DNA of 64,000 nt, taken from positions 1,432,001 to 1,496,000 of the forward strand of contig JAWDGP010004927.1 of NCBI GenBank assembly GCA_033675545.1, read 5' to 3'. This document shows positions 51,401-63,905 of the stretch, piece after piece. How positions within the stretch are numbered: position 1 is the stretch's first letter; each line of letters opens with the position of its first letter. The notes beneath the pieces are model-generated. The model saw only the letters and a program-made list of their open reading frames with translations, ran no database searches and was not told the DNA's origin. The position numbers were made by a program, and so were the translations under genes. This DNA comes from Elysia crispata. Its lineage: Eukaryota; Mollusca; Gastropoda; Plakobranchidae.

Positions 51401-51850
51401 CAAATATTTTTAAACCAGTTTTTGAGAATGAGTCATAATTGATTACGGCAGAATAAGATATTACTTGAAAGTCTTAAATCCAATTCTTAGCATTTGACGG
51501 ACTGCACCTTTAACTGTGGAATTACGTCTCAAGCCACACCTACTAAAGTCAGCATCAATGATCAATTATCGATTACAGGTGCAATTTAAACTCTATTTTG
51601 ATCATCTAAATCTAGAAACGGGTCTACACTTATATCAACTGCATTGAAATCATTGTCACTAGCAGGTCCAGATTATCCTTATCTGAATGAGCTTGTCAAC
51701 AATGTGAGACTAAAAGACTAAAAAGTAAAAGTTCATTTGGTTTCTAGATCTAATCTTACCGAGAATCACTGGATACCGCGGTTCAGCCTGAACCACTGAG
51801 TTGGATAAAAAAGCAGAGATCAAGGCAAGCGCAACAAGGATTGTATTCAT
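45444..51850 (-). CDS. PLA2G15: PLA2G15-like lysosomal phospholipase A2, paralogue C
   Basis: Six coding exons in transcript order: 51760-51850, 50320-50476, 49410-49540, 48738-48836, 47001-47228 and 45444-45964, all with GT-AG borders, giving 1227 nt or 408 residues. Exon 1 begins [20 protein letters not shown], a signal peptide. Exon 5 has G-H-S-M-G (Ser near 191). Exon 6 has DNGDGTVN and AEH, completing the triad. It differs from B at about eight of the 173 exon 6 residues, all near the exon ends; the middle 377 bp is almost identical to B. The predicted role is that of B: lysosomal phospholipase A/transacylase. The intron between exons 4 and 5 holds a 0.6-kb insertion not seen in B. Confidence 0.93.
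47497..48088. mobile_element. 592-bp insertion in gene C intron, flanked by AAATAG
   Basis: The B copy runs from AATTCAGAAATAAAG straight to TCCAATATCAATGCTC, whereas C has about 0.6 kb in between. AAATAG stands on both sides (47491-47496 and 48089-48094), compatible with a 6-bp target-site duplication. I see no TIR, long open frame or poly-A tail. It may be a non-autonomous element or a fragment; its class is unknown. Confidence 0.5.
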
Positions 51851-54225
51851 TCTTTACAACCGTCAAAGCAAAACAGTTCGTATTCTCGTCTTAAATGTTG
51901 GATAGATCAAAAATATTCTATGGTATAACGCCTAAAAATTTCTTGAACCAATGTAAACAGGCTGTGAGGCAGCGGGTTTGACCGATGGGCAGTGCTATCA
52001 CAAGTGATAATACGATAATTCGGTCACTCGGCCTTTCTCTGAAATGTTACGTCGAGTTACGAATCGAGAAGCGATCAACACAGCGCATGTATTAGGCCTA
52101 CATCGCTGTGATACTCTAAAATAGTCAGGCCATGTCACGTGAGCACAACAGTAATGACGGCGCACATGGTTAGGTTTCTAGAATTAAAGTAGGAATAAAT
52201 TATGTGGGTCACAATAATAATACAAGTTCCAGTATCGATTATCTTGTTTTCTTTTGCGTGGTCTTTTTTTTTTTTTTATTTTAGTCTTCATGTTTATTTG
52301 ATGTTGCTTTTTTTATTTTTATTTTTAAATCTCTCTCCATTTACCCTTGTCTCTTTTAGCCGTTTTAGCTTAGTGGTTTGTAGATGAATACCTAAGATTT
52401 CGTTTCAGATAAATTGTGCTGTCTTAAACAAGTCAAGAGGAAAGAGGAATGTTGGTTTATAATTTAAACTGACAATATGTTTTTGAAAGAGTAAACTAAA
52501 TAAAAAAACAAACACAAACAAAACAAAACATTGATCTCTCTTTCCCTATCTCTATGTCTCACTTCTTTTAATGCCGCGAATGCTCTAATTGTTAATTCAG
52601 GTTTTGCTGTCGTTGCAATTATTTTGTCGTTAAATTGGTTGCTATTCTTATAATCAGTGTTGTTGGTTATATTTTCATTTATTTATTTATTCATTTTTTA
52701 TTTGATTATTTTGTTCCTGTTAACCTAGTTGCAGTCTTTGAAATAATTGTTGCTGTTGCCAGTGGAATTACTGCCTTTGGCATCAATGTTGGTGTTGTTT
52801 TGATGCTTATCTTATTGATGCCCTTCTCAGTGTTCTTGTTGTATGTGCAGTTGCTGCCTTTAGTGTCAATGCTGTTAATATTTTTGTAGTCGCTCTTGCC
52901 GTTGCTGTTGATTTGTTGCTAATGGAGTTCCGGTCTTGTTGTCCATGCTTATATTAATTCTACAGTTGTGGATGGTAAAAAAAAAAAGTTGATTTTGTTA
53001 TGGAGCATGCAACATTGATTAATTCGCAATCTCTTTCGTAGATAGAGTGGTGTGGAGTGACATAGGGGGTAGGGGGCTCATTTTGTAACAGTGTGTTGTG
53101 TTTGGTGTGACCCTTTCAAAGTCACCAAACATTTCTGTAACTGATATAATCGAATTGGCCCTCTGAAATCACTGTCTGAAGTGGATTTTTTTTTCTCAGG
53201 TACCTGATGAGACATAGAAGTAATATGATAATCATCCTCACGTGAATAAGGGATTGAAGTCAAAGCGCTTGACAGGAATGCCTCCCCACCTTGTTGAAAC
53301 TGGGTATTTTGTACCACACAAGTTACCACACAAGGTCGTGTCTACTACTTAAAGCCATGAAACCATTCCCTAGGCCCCCACATCTTTGAAAGTGATGTCA
53401 CAGTAGCACCACAGTCACTCAAATGATTGGTATGACGCGAAGAGCTGAAAGGGCGTAAGCAAAAGGCGAACGGCATGAAATAATATTATTATGCTAATGA
53501 GGGAACGATAATACCCAAACAAGATTCTTCTGCACGCCTAGATACATAGGCCTAACTTTTACTGTAAGCTTTATAACGAGCTTTTAACGAAATTCAGTCA
53601 TGTATGTGAATATAATAAAAATGCTGGAAATGTTTTTTTTGGCTAACTTTGTGTGCCACAGAATTTCATTAACCGGGATTGTAGGCTTTATAGGTCTCTT
53701 TTCCGTCAGGTTACTCAAATCTGGAATGAAGGTGCACCGTTCGGAACCACCCAGTGAGCGTAATTAGCATAAAATCCTACTTTCTAGGATCATGTGACTC
53801 TGAGGTGTGTCATGGTCTTCAATTTAGGTCAAACAGATGGTTACAGACATACGTGAAAAGTGAATACCACAAAGATAATTATAACTACCCTACGTATGAT
53901 TATAAAATAAAAACTCCTCACACTCTTTAAACATGAGGCGTCTGGAGAAAAAAGATACTAGATCTAAATTCCGTTCTGTAATATATCGATTTAAAAAAAA
54001 ATTGTCCACAACAAATTGTTTACCTACCTTTTCTGCATAACTATCTGGCAGCTCCTTGTTAGGCATGGCGGGACTAAAAAATGAGCCCTCAAACTCACTC
54101 GCCTTCTGTTTGCGTGTTAAATAATGTCCCTGTGGATATCAGGGTGGACTTTTCAACACCATAACCACTATAATTATGTATTCTGTTTATAAACTTAGTA
54201 ATAGCTGGAAATGTTCATGTATCAG
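51851..54225. other. 5' flank of gene C, partly conserved with gene B
   Basis: Contains the promoter-like block 51880-52195 and the distal conserved block near 53350-53560. The region 52500-53080, in between, has drifted strongly from B and holds an 84-codon frame with no protein-like counterpart in B. Confidence 0.45.
52134..52143. promoter_or_regulatory. CLEAR-like TFEB site upstream of gene C
   Basis: GTCACGTGAG, identical to the site upstream of gene B, lies about 285 bp upstream of the gene C start (51850) inside a highly conserved block of about 300 bp. It is the same 9-of-10 match to the lysosomal CLEAR element. Confidence 0.5.
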
Positions 54226-54450
54226 AGGAAAAATCGAATACGTTAAACTTCCAAGACAACTTCATACGTGTCCACTTCGGAAGAAAATGGCTCTGTGATT
54301 AGCATGCCTAGTTTTTTCGACAAGGCGAAGATGCCATACAAAGGTGCCGCCTCCATCCCCGGCCATACCATTATTTGTTTGTTTGTTTGTGATTTGCCGG
54401 TCTCGAGCTTATGATTCAATGATTACTTCTATTTTTATATGTTATGTCAT

Positions 54451-54506
<56 letters not shown>
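54451..54506. repeat. (CA)n(TA)n microsatellite
   Basis: About 12 CA units followed by about 15 TA units. Confidence 0.95.
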
Positions 54507-54509
<3 letters not shown>

Positions 54510-57287
54510 CTTATTTCAACATTAGGGAGACCACAGTAAAAAAGTGCTCTTAGGTCCACCCCTACTACATATTTTTGTTTCAAAACATTTATAAGAATGA
54601 TTTTGACTGACTTTGTACATTTTCTAAAACGTTATTGTTCTGTGACTTTGAATTTTTTTTCTTTTCATTCTTTATTTTTAAAATTGCAAAATGAAATGGT
54701 CGCCCTAAAAAAAAATATCCTTTGTCATCCTTAACATGACCCGCAGACTTCACTCTAAGAAATGCTCATAGGATGACCGATACATTATTTTCATCGCACG
54801 TTAGCCATTAAGGCGACCTATAACATTTAACTGCACATCAGCCATCAAGTCGAACTCTAATATTTCACTCCAAATAAATATGATGTTAGGGATACCTTTT
54901 TATAAATTAAAAAAAAAATTAACAAGTATTTTCTAATATTCTCCTTGTCTATCAGAACTGCCCATAGCTTTATTCATAATGTATAATTTTTTTTTGTAAT
55001 ATTTACACCATCTTTATTTTAAAAAAGTGACTATAAAAAACCCCACAAATTTCCATCCATTTGGACAACAATATTTCAATTTAATACCAAAGAAAAGGCA
55101 GTAGGTGCAATGTAATGAACAAAAAGTTAAAGGCTGTTCTGATAACAATTCAAATAATATGCCTGGTGCAAAAGTAAGACACTATGCTTTCACTCTTATT
55201 GATAATCTTGATTTACTCAGGCAGGATATAGAAAGCTGGAAACAGCGGCTATATATTAAATTTTATGCTTACATGTTCTTTTATTATAACAGAAGTGACA
55301 CGTATTAGCTTTTTTCGTCGACCTGATACAAGACTCCTATAACCGACATTTTTTAAATTTTACAGGAAGTACACTAAACTGTCAGAATTTTTTCTTAATT
55401 TCATCTTCTCATTGGTAGATCAATCAGTAAAGATTATCATTTTTGTAAACATTTTTCTTAATTTATCTTCAACAGTCGACATTTTATGAAATAAATTGTC
55501 ATTGTACAGGAATTTGTAACAACATGTTTTCACGGTAAAGACTCCTTTAAGTCTCACAGGATTTTAACATTTCAATTTTTCTGAGCAAGACTCCCATACA
55601 TGTTAGTTACCTGAATTTACCTCTCAAATCCGATTTTAATCATGAGCATAACACTGCTATTGTAAGATACAGCATTTTTGTATTATGAATTTCAGTGCTC
55701 AGAACAAAGAAAAGTGTGGGCCAGATAGAGCAAGAGAAAGGCAAATATTGAAAAGTATGAAATATAAAGGGCAAAAACCAACCAACCGACGAGAAAATGT
55801 TTTAATTAAGACACCATTGGTATCATCGTATGTATCAATACAAATGTAGTTATGCCTATACATATAAACCTTTTATCTTCTCATACATACACTGGTACCA
55901 TTGAAAGCTATGAGGTAAATTATAATGACAATATGTGACATTGTTAAAGTTAAAAAGTTAGAAAAGCTTAAGGCATTTAAGCAAAGGAACACAAAACAAA
56001 CGAAATTAAATCATGTGTCTACTGATGAATAAGACTAAGCTTGATTAGGACTATAGATTGATTTATTTAAAGTGCATTATACAAAAATATATTGGTCTTT
56101 ATCTAAATGTAATGGTTATGAAAATCATTTAGCCGCAATCTATGATTTGCGATGAAACCGTATCAACATGGCAGAGAATCGAAAGTTTTGGCAAATCAAG
56201 AAAAAAAAAGAAAGATCCAAAAGCAAAGTAGAGACATTTGTCTACTGTATAGATATAATATATGAACAAACAAACAAACAAACAAACAAACAAAAACAAA
56301 AAACAAAACAAAACAAAAAGACTCACAAGCAAACAGCAACAACAAAAAACATGCCTCTATTTTGTGTTCACTCTATAACAATCATATGGCCCTGAATTAC
56401 ATCATCGTGATGAGGAATAAAACTTATCTCATTCGAATTGGCGCTCCACATCAGAGTTGATATGTATAATTCATGTTAACTATGAACCAAACATTATAAA
56501 AAAAGTTTGTAAAGCAATAAGAGATCATCAGACCGTGGCCAAGACTTTTAAGGTATGTCACACTTTTGTTTTTATGTCGGATTTGAACAATCAAGATTTT
56601 CTTGATTCACGGTGTAGCTAATCATCAGTGCTTTTATCTGCAATCTGGTCGCTACTAAAGTAAGAATGGTAGGCTTCAGGGGTCAGCGTGGGGCGGCAAA
56701 GTGATATGAGGTCATCTTTCTTCAACTGCATTATGCCTGTAGGCGCATTCAGAATATCTGAGGCGGTGCCAGACACAAAATTCGTCCAGCAGCGATCTTC
56801 TCGGATAACCGTTGGTCACGGATCAAGTCAATATCATCTGCCCCGTCATCACTATAAATTATGCTGAGCGCATTGGGATTGGACATGTGAATAGAAAGGG
56901 ATCTGATCCACAGTGATCAAACTTTGCCTCCTTTATGATTAATAATATTGTAGGTCTAATTATCTCATATCGGGTATGTATTTAATAATTGTGTATAAAA
57001 TCTACGCGGATACACAATTTAATAATAAAGCAACGTGTTGTAATCTGTTTGGTGTTTGATATTCGTAATGAAATTGTCTTTTGCGAGTGTAGCAAGAAAA
57101 AAAGAGAGCTTAAGTAAAACGCGAACAGTTTGTGCTGGCTCTGTAGCATCTATGCGCTGTAATAGCTCTAAGAACCTGTGATCAGTGGGTGATAATGCAA
57201 GGTGACCTACTCAATGGGTAAGATGTGCTACTCTACTGGGTTAGTTGGAGTTATGTCACTGTTTTGTTGAAGCACTCCGCCTCCCTA

Positions 57288-57319
57288 CCCCCCCCCCCCC
57301 CCCACACACACACACACAC
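57288..57319. repeat. Poly-C followed by (CA)n
   Basis: A C homopolymer of about 16 bases followed by about eight CA units. Confidence 0.93.
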
Positions 57320-57660
57320 CCTCGCTGTACAGACAGCAGCTTCATTTCAGTGCTCCGTTCGTGGTAGTCCAAATATAAAATGTGATTATCAGCATGCTTT
57401 TGATTTATTCAATTTTCCTTCCCTAAATCTTTACAATAAAAAGTAAAAAGTAAAAAGACTTGACAGCTCTATTTTGTTCACAGCTTGAACATTGACATTG
57501 AGATAATCTTCAAGAAATCTAAAACGTCTCATGGATCTTTCAAATATCTTCCGCTTCTGTTTACACTCAATTCAGATATAAACTATTCATATCTGCATTG
57601 AAAGCTTCTAGTCCAAAATTCCTTTTAAAACAAAAATATGTCAACCCTCTCACATCTATT

Positions 57661-58350
57661 GATCTGTACTATCTTGTAGGTAGTGAGAACACTACCATGA
57701 AAGTCAAACATTCCTTGCTCTCCGATTGGATTTATATCCGCTTAGCTATTTGTGGATATGTACACGAATAAAACAGCCACAACCCTGCACGAAGCACATA
57801 ATTATGTTTAAACCGTTTGTGTACAGCCATTAAAAATATGAGATAAAATTCTGTCACTCCCACTAATTACTAATTTGATCTACAGCATCTTGCAGGGATT
57901 GGTGAAAAACAAAGCAATAAAAGTCAGATCAACCTTGCCCTTTTATGAGATTTACATCCCTTTTAGTTTTCGTGCATTCTTTCAAGAATAAAACAGTCAT
58001 TAACTTGTGTAAAGCACTGTTCATTCTTTTACTATGCATATATTAAAAATAGGAGATATTTAATATAAACCTGTCAGTCCTCAAACATTATCTGTACCAT
58101 CTTGTAAGATATGGTGGAAAACAATATCATAAAAGTCAACCAATCTTGCCCTCTGATTGGATTTATGACTTCTTAAATATTTCGTGGATATGTAGACCTA
58201 CAAGAATAAAACAGACATAACTGTGTGTAAAGCATAGACGTTTATACCATTGGTGTACAGCAGTTAAAATTATGAAATAAACTTCTATTACTCCCAAACA
58301 TTATTTGATCCGTACCATCTTGCAGAAATTGGTGGAAAACGAAGCCATAA
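57661..58350. repeat. About 215-bp tandem repeat, just over three units
   Basis: A block starting GATCTGTACCATCTTG recurs at about 57661, 57877, 58090 and 58307. Each is followed by a GGTGGAAAAC-like and CATAAAAGTCA-like stretch, then ATTGGATTTAT and AAGAATAAAACAG-like sequence. Spacing is 212-217 bp; the last unit is partial and runs into the 32-bp array. Units differ by roughly a quarter of positions, so the repeat is old. Confidence 0.75.
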
Positions 58351-58433
58351 AATATATATATATGGCAAGCTCTGGGGAGATCCCTGAACCAATCAGAGAG
58401 AATCACTTGGGCCCAGCCCCCATATTCAATCAG

Positions 58434-60498
58434 AAGTCATCGTCTGATAAGAATACTCTCCCACAAAGTCATCGTCTGATAAGAATATTCTCCCACAAAG
58501 TCATGGTGTGATAAGAATACTCTCCCACAAAATCATTGTCTGATAAGAATATTCTCCCACAAAGTCATCGTCTGATGAGAATACTCACCCACAAAGTCGT
58601 CGTCTGATAAGAATATTCTCCCACAAAGTCATCGTCTGATAAGAATACTCTCCCACAAAGTCATCGTCTGATAAGAATATTCTCCCACAAAGTCATCGTC
58701 TGATAAGAATATTCTCCCACAAAGTCATCGTCTGATAAGAATATTCTCCCACAAAGTCATCGTCTGATAAGAATACTCTCCCACAAAATCGTCGTCTGAT
58801 AAGAATATTCTCCCACAAAGTCATGGTCTGATAAGAATATTCTCCCACAAAGTCATTGTCTGATAAGAATACTCACCCACAAAATCGTCGTCCGATGAGA
58901 ATACTCACCCACAAAGTCGTCGTCTGATAAGAATACTCTCCCACAAAGTCGTCGTCTGATAAGAATATTCTCCTACAAAGTCATCGTCTGATAAGAATAC
59001 TCTCCGACAAATTCATCGTCTGATAAGAATACTCTCCCACAAAGTCATCGTCTGATAAGAATACTCTACCACAAAGTCATCGTCTGATAAGAATATTCTC
59101 CCACAAAGTCATCGTCTGATAAGAATATTCTCCCACAAAGTCATGGTCTGATAAGAATATCTCCCACAAAGTCATGGTCTGATAAGAATATCTCCCACAA
59201 AGTCATGGTCTGATAAGAATACTCTCCCACAAAGTCTTTGTCTGATAAGAATACTCTCCCACAAAGCCATCGTCTGATGAGAATACTCACCCACAAAGTC
59301 GTCGTCTGATAAGAATATTCTCCCACAAAGTCATCGTCTGATAAGAATACTCTCCCACAAAGTCATCGTCTGATAAGAATATTCTCCCACAAAGTCATCG
59401 TCTGATAAGAATATTCTCCCACAAAGTCATCGTCTGATAAGAATATTCTCCCACAAAGTCATCGTCTGATAAGAATATTCTCCCACAAAGTCATGGTCTG
59501 ATAAGAATATCTCCCACAAAGTCATGGTGTGATAAGAATACTCTCCCACAAAGTCATTGTCTGATAAGAATACTCTCCCACAAAATCGTCGTCTGATAAG
59601 AATACTCTCCCACAAAGTCGTCGTCTGATAAGAATACTCTCCCACAAAGTCATGGTGTGATAAGAATACTCTCCCACAAAGTCATTGTCTGATAAGAATA
59701 TTCTCCCACAAAGTCATCGTCTGATGAGAATACTCACCCACAAAGTCGTCGTCTGATAAGAATATTCTCCCACAAAGTCATCGTCTGATAAGAATACTCT
59801 CCCACAAAGTCATCGTCTGATAAGAATATTCTCCCACAAAGTCATCGTCTGATAAGAATATTCTCCCACAAAGTCATCGTCTGATAAGAATATTCTCCCA
59901 CAAAGTCATCGTCTGATAAGAATACTCTCCCACAAAGTCATTGTCTGATAAGAATATTCTCCCACAAAGTCGTGGTCTGATAAGAATACTCTCCCACAAA
60001 GTCATTGTCTGATAAGAATACTCTCCCACAAAGTCATCGTCTGATAAGAATATTCTCCCACAAAGTCATCGTCTGATAAGAATACTCTCCCACAAAGTCA
60101 TCGTCTGATAAGAATATTCTCCCACAAAGTCATCGTCTGATAAGAATATTCTCCCACAAAGTCATCGTCTGATAAGAATATTCTCCCACAAAGTCATCGT
60201 CTGATAAGAATACTCTCCCACAAAGTCATCGTCTGATAAGAATATTCTCCCACAAAGTCATCGTCTGATAAGAATACTCTCCCACAAAGTCATTGTCTGA
60301 TAAGAATATTCTCCCACAAAGTCATCGTCTGATAAGAATACTCTCCCACAAAGTCATCGTCTGATAAGAATACTCTCCCACAAAGTCATCGTCTGATAAG
60401 AATACTCTCCCACAAAGTCATCGTCTGATAAGAATATTCTCCCACAAAGTCATCGTCTGATAAGAATACTCTCCCACAAAGTCATCGTCTGATAAGAA
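58434..60498. repeat. 32-bp minisatellite array, about 64 units
   Basis: The unit is AAGTCATCGTCTGATAAGAA followed by TATTCTCCCACA, repeated for 2065 bp. Common variants are TACTC for TATTC, GTCGTCG or GTCATGG for GTCATCG, and GATGAG for GATAAG. A few units are 31 bp. The unit is not a multiple of three, so the reading frames over it change phase each unit and no protein is likely. There are no unique spacers, so it is not a CRISPR array. The right edge ends abruptly in GATAAGAAGCCAGACAC. Confidence 0.95.
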
Positions 60499-62329
60499 GC
60501 CAGACACTACCTCGTCTATCGATTAACCTTTCCTATCCCACCCTGCCCATTGCACAACTTCGCTCTCACTAGTGAGTGACAACCAAAGATACAAATTACA
60601 ATCAGGATACAGGCATGCTCACTCGACCTCAGTGCATGCGCTTCACGGATGAAATAAAAACCAATGTCTAATGAATACCACACAGCGAGGCACACTATCT
60701 GCCCTGCACCACCTCATAACCTAGCGTGTAACAAGAATACACTAGAATAACTATAAGAACCTCTTGGTCTTTCTTGCATTACTGGAACTCTTATCATACA
60801 CGTTTGCATTTCTTTCTTTCCATTTCATACACATACATCTGAGTCATGCATCCTTGTACGCGTGCAATGTAGCTAGGCTCATATAGACTGTGGAACTGAA
60901 AAAAGAAAAGCTCATACTACGCCATGTCGCCGAAATATCTGTTTTCTTTTTTGTTCACTTAAGTGGTACACGGGCAGGGCTGATCCTCATATTTGGAGTT
61001 GACATGTTCATTTATATGGGTTGTAAGATTTGACGAAAACAAAATTTGGGAGATTAATAGTTTATAATTTCACGAGTCATAACTTTGAATATAAAACATC
61101 ACATGCAAATCATCCACAGACGATGCTCAGAAACACAAACTAACGAACATTTCTGGGCTGGCTGGCAAACCCACAGGCCAGATATAATACCAGGAACATG
61201 TAATCATTTAGGAACCAACAAAGTATTATTCTCTTCTGCGGGCACAGTTGGCTAGCTATGAAGTGGTCAGGCACAGGCGCACAGGATGGAAACATTTCTA
61301 GATATCAAGAGCAACAAGTGGGAGCAGCCCAGTTTTGGTGTTTGAACTTCAGTATTAGACAGCACGTGATTTCGATAAATGAGCAATTGATTACAAGTTC
61401 AAGAGTTAAGGGAAAAGGGGTTACTTTCTGTACAATAAACGAGCCCATGTGAGTCAAGATGTTGTTTCGAGTCTTACCGTTACTTGTGAAGATCTATGAA
61501 CGCTCAATACAGACTGACATGCGGTGAAATTCACAGACTGGGGAGCAAACAAGCAAGACCGAGAGACACTACAAACGATCCAAGTACATGTAGTGCACAC
61601 ATGTAGCCTCATTTTTTGCTCAGAATGTGGTTAGGCTTATGTGGTTCATAAAACATCGGCCTCTTAAAAATAATCTTTGGAATAAATTAAGTAATATAGT
61701 TGTGATAGTGATAATAAATAATTATCATACTATTAATAATAGTCAGTAAAGTACTAATTACTTCATATTTTTTTTCTAGCCTCCGATCTAAGAAAGAAAA
61801 AAAAACCACAAAAAAAAAAAAACCAAAAACAAAACAAAAAGCAAAAAAACAAAAAACATGAAAAGGTGAGTTTCAAGAAAAAGAGAAAAGAACATACCTG
61901 AGTGTTCAATAAAAAAATGTAATATATCTTCATTGTAGATAAATTTTCCCCTTTGTTTCTTCCACATTATGTTTGTTCGCTTTTTCATCATAACTTTTTT
62001 TTTTATTTTTTAGTCATCTTTTTTTTAGCATATCAGAGAATTAAGGGACAAAGTAAACGAAATTAAATATAATTAGAGCAAGATTCAAAATGAATTCGCC
62101 AGCTGTTTATCGATTGTTGGGTTGTTGTTTTTTTTCTTCTCACCATTACTGTATGTTTTATGTTCTTTTCCTTTAATTTACTGATTATGTCTCTTTGTCT
62201 AAAAAAAAAAAATAACAAAGTACCGATTGTTGCGAATTAGCAAACTTTGCTCCAGTCTTTGTCATTTCCTGGATAAATATTTGTTGAAATAAGGCTGCCG
62301 ATGTCTACTTCCAATTCACTATTTATGCA
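60499..62329. other. Stretch with no recognised gene
   Basis: Mixed-composition sequence at 60499-61640 and AT-rich homopolymer-laden sequence beyond. No protein-like frame, RNA gene or repeat structure was recognised. Confidence 0.4.
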
Positions 62330-63430
62330 ATTTGATCTTTCCTTTCTTTAAATTTTTACCTGCATGTATATCAATCAAATGCTCACTTTTTAAATTTTAT
62401 TTTTCTGTACAAAAAGGACACTTTCGTCCTGGAAATATTGTTGTCATAATAATACTTATTTTTGCAATCTTTAAGTAATTTCTTTCACTCTTCTGTTTGT
62501 CTTTGTCTCATGCACCGTTTTGAAGATCTTCTCTGCCTTTACTATAGAATATCTAGAATATCTGTATAAAAGGGTTTTTTATTAGGGAGAATTTTGTACT
62601 TGTAGTTTGGGAATTATTTGTTTCTATGTAGACCTTAGTTTCCGACTAGGCTTTTTATGTTTTTACATGATTTTCCTAATTCTTGGTACATCGGACTGAA
62701 GAATGTCTTGAAAATTGTGGCGTGTTTGAGTTTAGCTTAACGAATCGCTGGCTGGAATTTAAAACCGAAGTAATACTCCATTAATGGACGTTCTTTTAAA
62801 ATTTTGATAACTTAATATGTATATTTTGATCTAATTGTCTCAATATTGTTTTCCAAATGGTGGGCATTCAATCCTCATTCGTTTTTGTTTTCTTCTTTTT
62901 TTTTTTTTGTAGAGCTATAAGACTTTCTAAAACTTTTCGGTAAGTGTTTTTCAAAATGAATTAATGACCTTTCAAGTTTTTGAAAAACTTGAGTCTGAAA
63001 ATGTTCGTTTGGTACATGATTTGTGGTATTTTTTTGTGTTAACGATGTGGACTCTTCCGAATATCGTTGTTTTTTTCCCAAAAGACGATGCTATTCGTTT
63101 GCATCTTTGTTTTAATTCTTTCCATGTTTCTTGGTTTGATCTTTTCTTATAATCAATGTAATTTTATTTCTTCTTGTCACTCGGGTCTTTTGGGAGCAAA
63201 AAAATGTATGATTTTGACATTTTGTTTAGCTTTTTTTTAGAGCTGTACATATTTTTAATTATTGCTTCTAAGATTGAGCCCAACTTGCGTTTGAAATGTT
63301 TGTAGAATTTGTTGCTGATTCCATCAGGTCCTGACGCCCTTTCTTTGTTTTAATCTTTTATTGCCTCCTGCATTTCTTGATTTGTTATTTTTTTCGTCTT
63401 TCCTTTTTTCTTCTTCATATATATCTTTTT
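62330..63430 (-). pseudogene. Decayed L1/Tx1-like LINE ORF2 remnant
   Basis: On the minus strand, shifted frames preserve LINE landmarks in order. Near 63390-63310 there is ITNQEMQEAIKD then ASGPDGISNKFYKHF, the opening motif of the RT domain. Near 63200 there is FLLPKDPSD. Near 63090-63040 there is FGKKTTIFGRVHIVNT, like the post-RT LTLYGRVxVI motif. Near 62430-62390 there is a CPFC...EHLI zinc-like ending. Much of the RT core, including YADD, is missing between the second and third landmarks. Stops and frameshifts are frequent. No single frame exceeds 70 codons, so it is easily missed. Confidence 0.6.
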
Positions 63431-63561
63431 AGTGAAACTTAAGTAGTGATTTTTGTTTAAATCTATCTGGTACAATATAATTATCATTTGTCGTGCCAGT
63501 TTTCAAAATGACATAATACCTTAAAATAAATGATGCATCCTATGACACCTTGCATACTTTG

Positions 63562-63905
63562 CGACGACTCTATATGACACTTGATGGAGCAGGTTCCCTT
63601 TCAACTGTATCACTGCCAATGTCATGCATGCAGCGACTCTATATGACACTTGATGGAGCAGGTTCCCTTTCAACTGTATTACTGCCAATGTCATCCATGC
63701 AGCGACTCTATATGACACTTGATGGAGCAGGTTCCCTTTCAACTGTATCACTGCCAATGTCATGCATGCAGCGACTCTATATGACACTTGATGGAGCAGG
63801 TTCCCTTTCAACTGTATCACTCCCAATGTCATGCATGCAGCGACTCTATATGACACTTGATGGAGCAGGTTCCCTTTCAACTGTATCACTGTCAATGTCA
63901 TGCAT
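63562..63905. repeat. 69-bp minisatellite, five units
   Basis: The unit GACTCTATATGACACTTGAT and following 49 bases recurs every 69 bp (starts near 63566, 63635, 63704 and onward), with only a few substitutions. Because 69 is a multiple of three and no stops fall in the unit, frames are open on both strands (63550-63924 plus, 63521-63937 minus), each coding a 23-residue repeat. High unit identity suggests recent expansion. I treat it as a repeat rather than a gene because neither frame has splice, start or domain support. Confidence 0.9.

Larger units (their letters stand above)
40719..54225. repeat. Segmental duplication, copy containing gene C
   Basis: Collinear with about 19601-35975. It differs by a 2.4-kb LINE insertion (40883-43321), a 0.6-kb insertion in the intron between exons 4 and 5 (47497-48088), and absence of the intron 1 transposon. 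It includes gene C and about 2.3 kb of its upstream flank. Confidence 0.85.
54226..57660. other. Intergenic stretch right of the duplication
   Basis: No gene recognised. Contains the CA/TA and polyC/CA microsatellites listed separately, an (AAAC)n tract near 56266-56296, and a less AT-rich patch near 56670-56880 in which I see no convincing protein frame. Confidence 0.4.

Noticed and set aside
52635-52889. 84-codon hydrophobic plus-strand frame upstream of gene C
   Set aside because: T-rich low-complexity sequence that is not conserved as protein in the duplicate upstream of gene B.
58434-60498. Regular short repeats resembling a CRISPR array
   Set aside because: Units are contiguous 32-mers without unique spacers, there are no cas genes and the genome is eukaryotic. 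It is a minisatellite.
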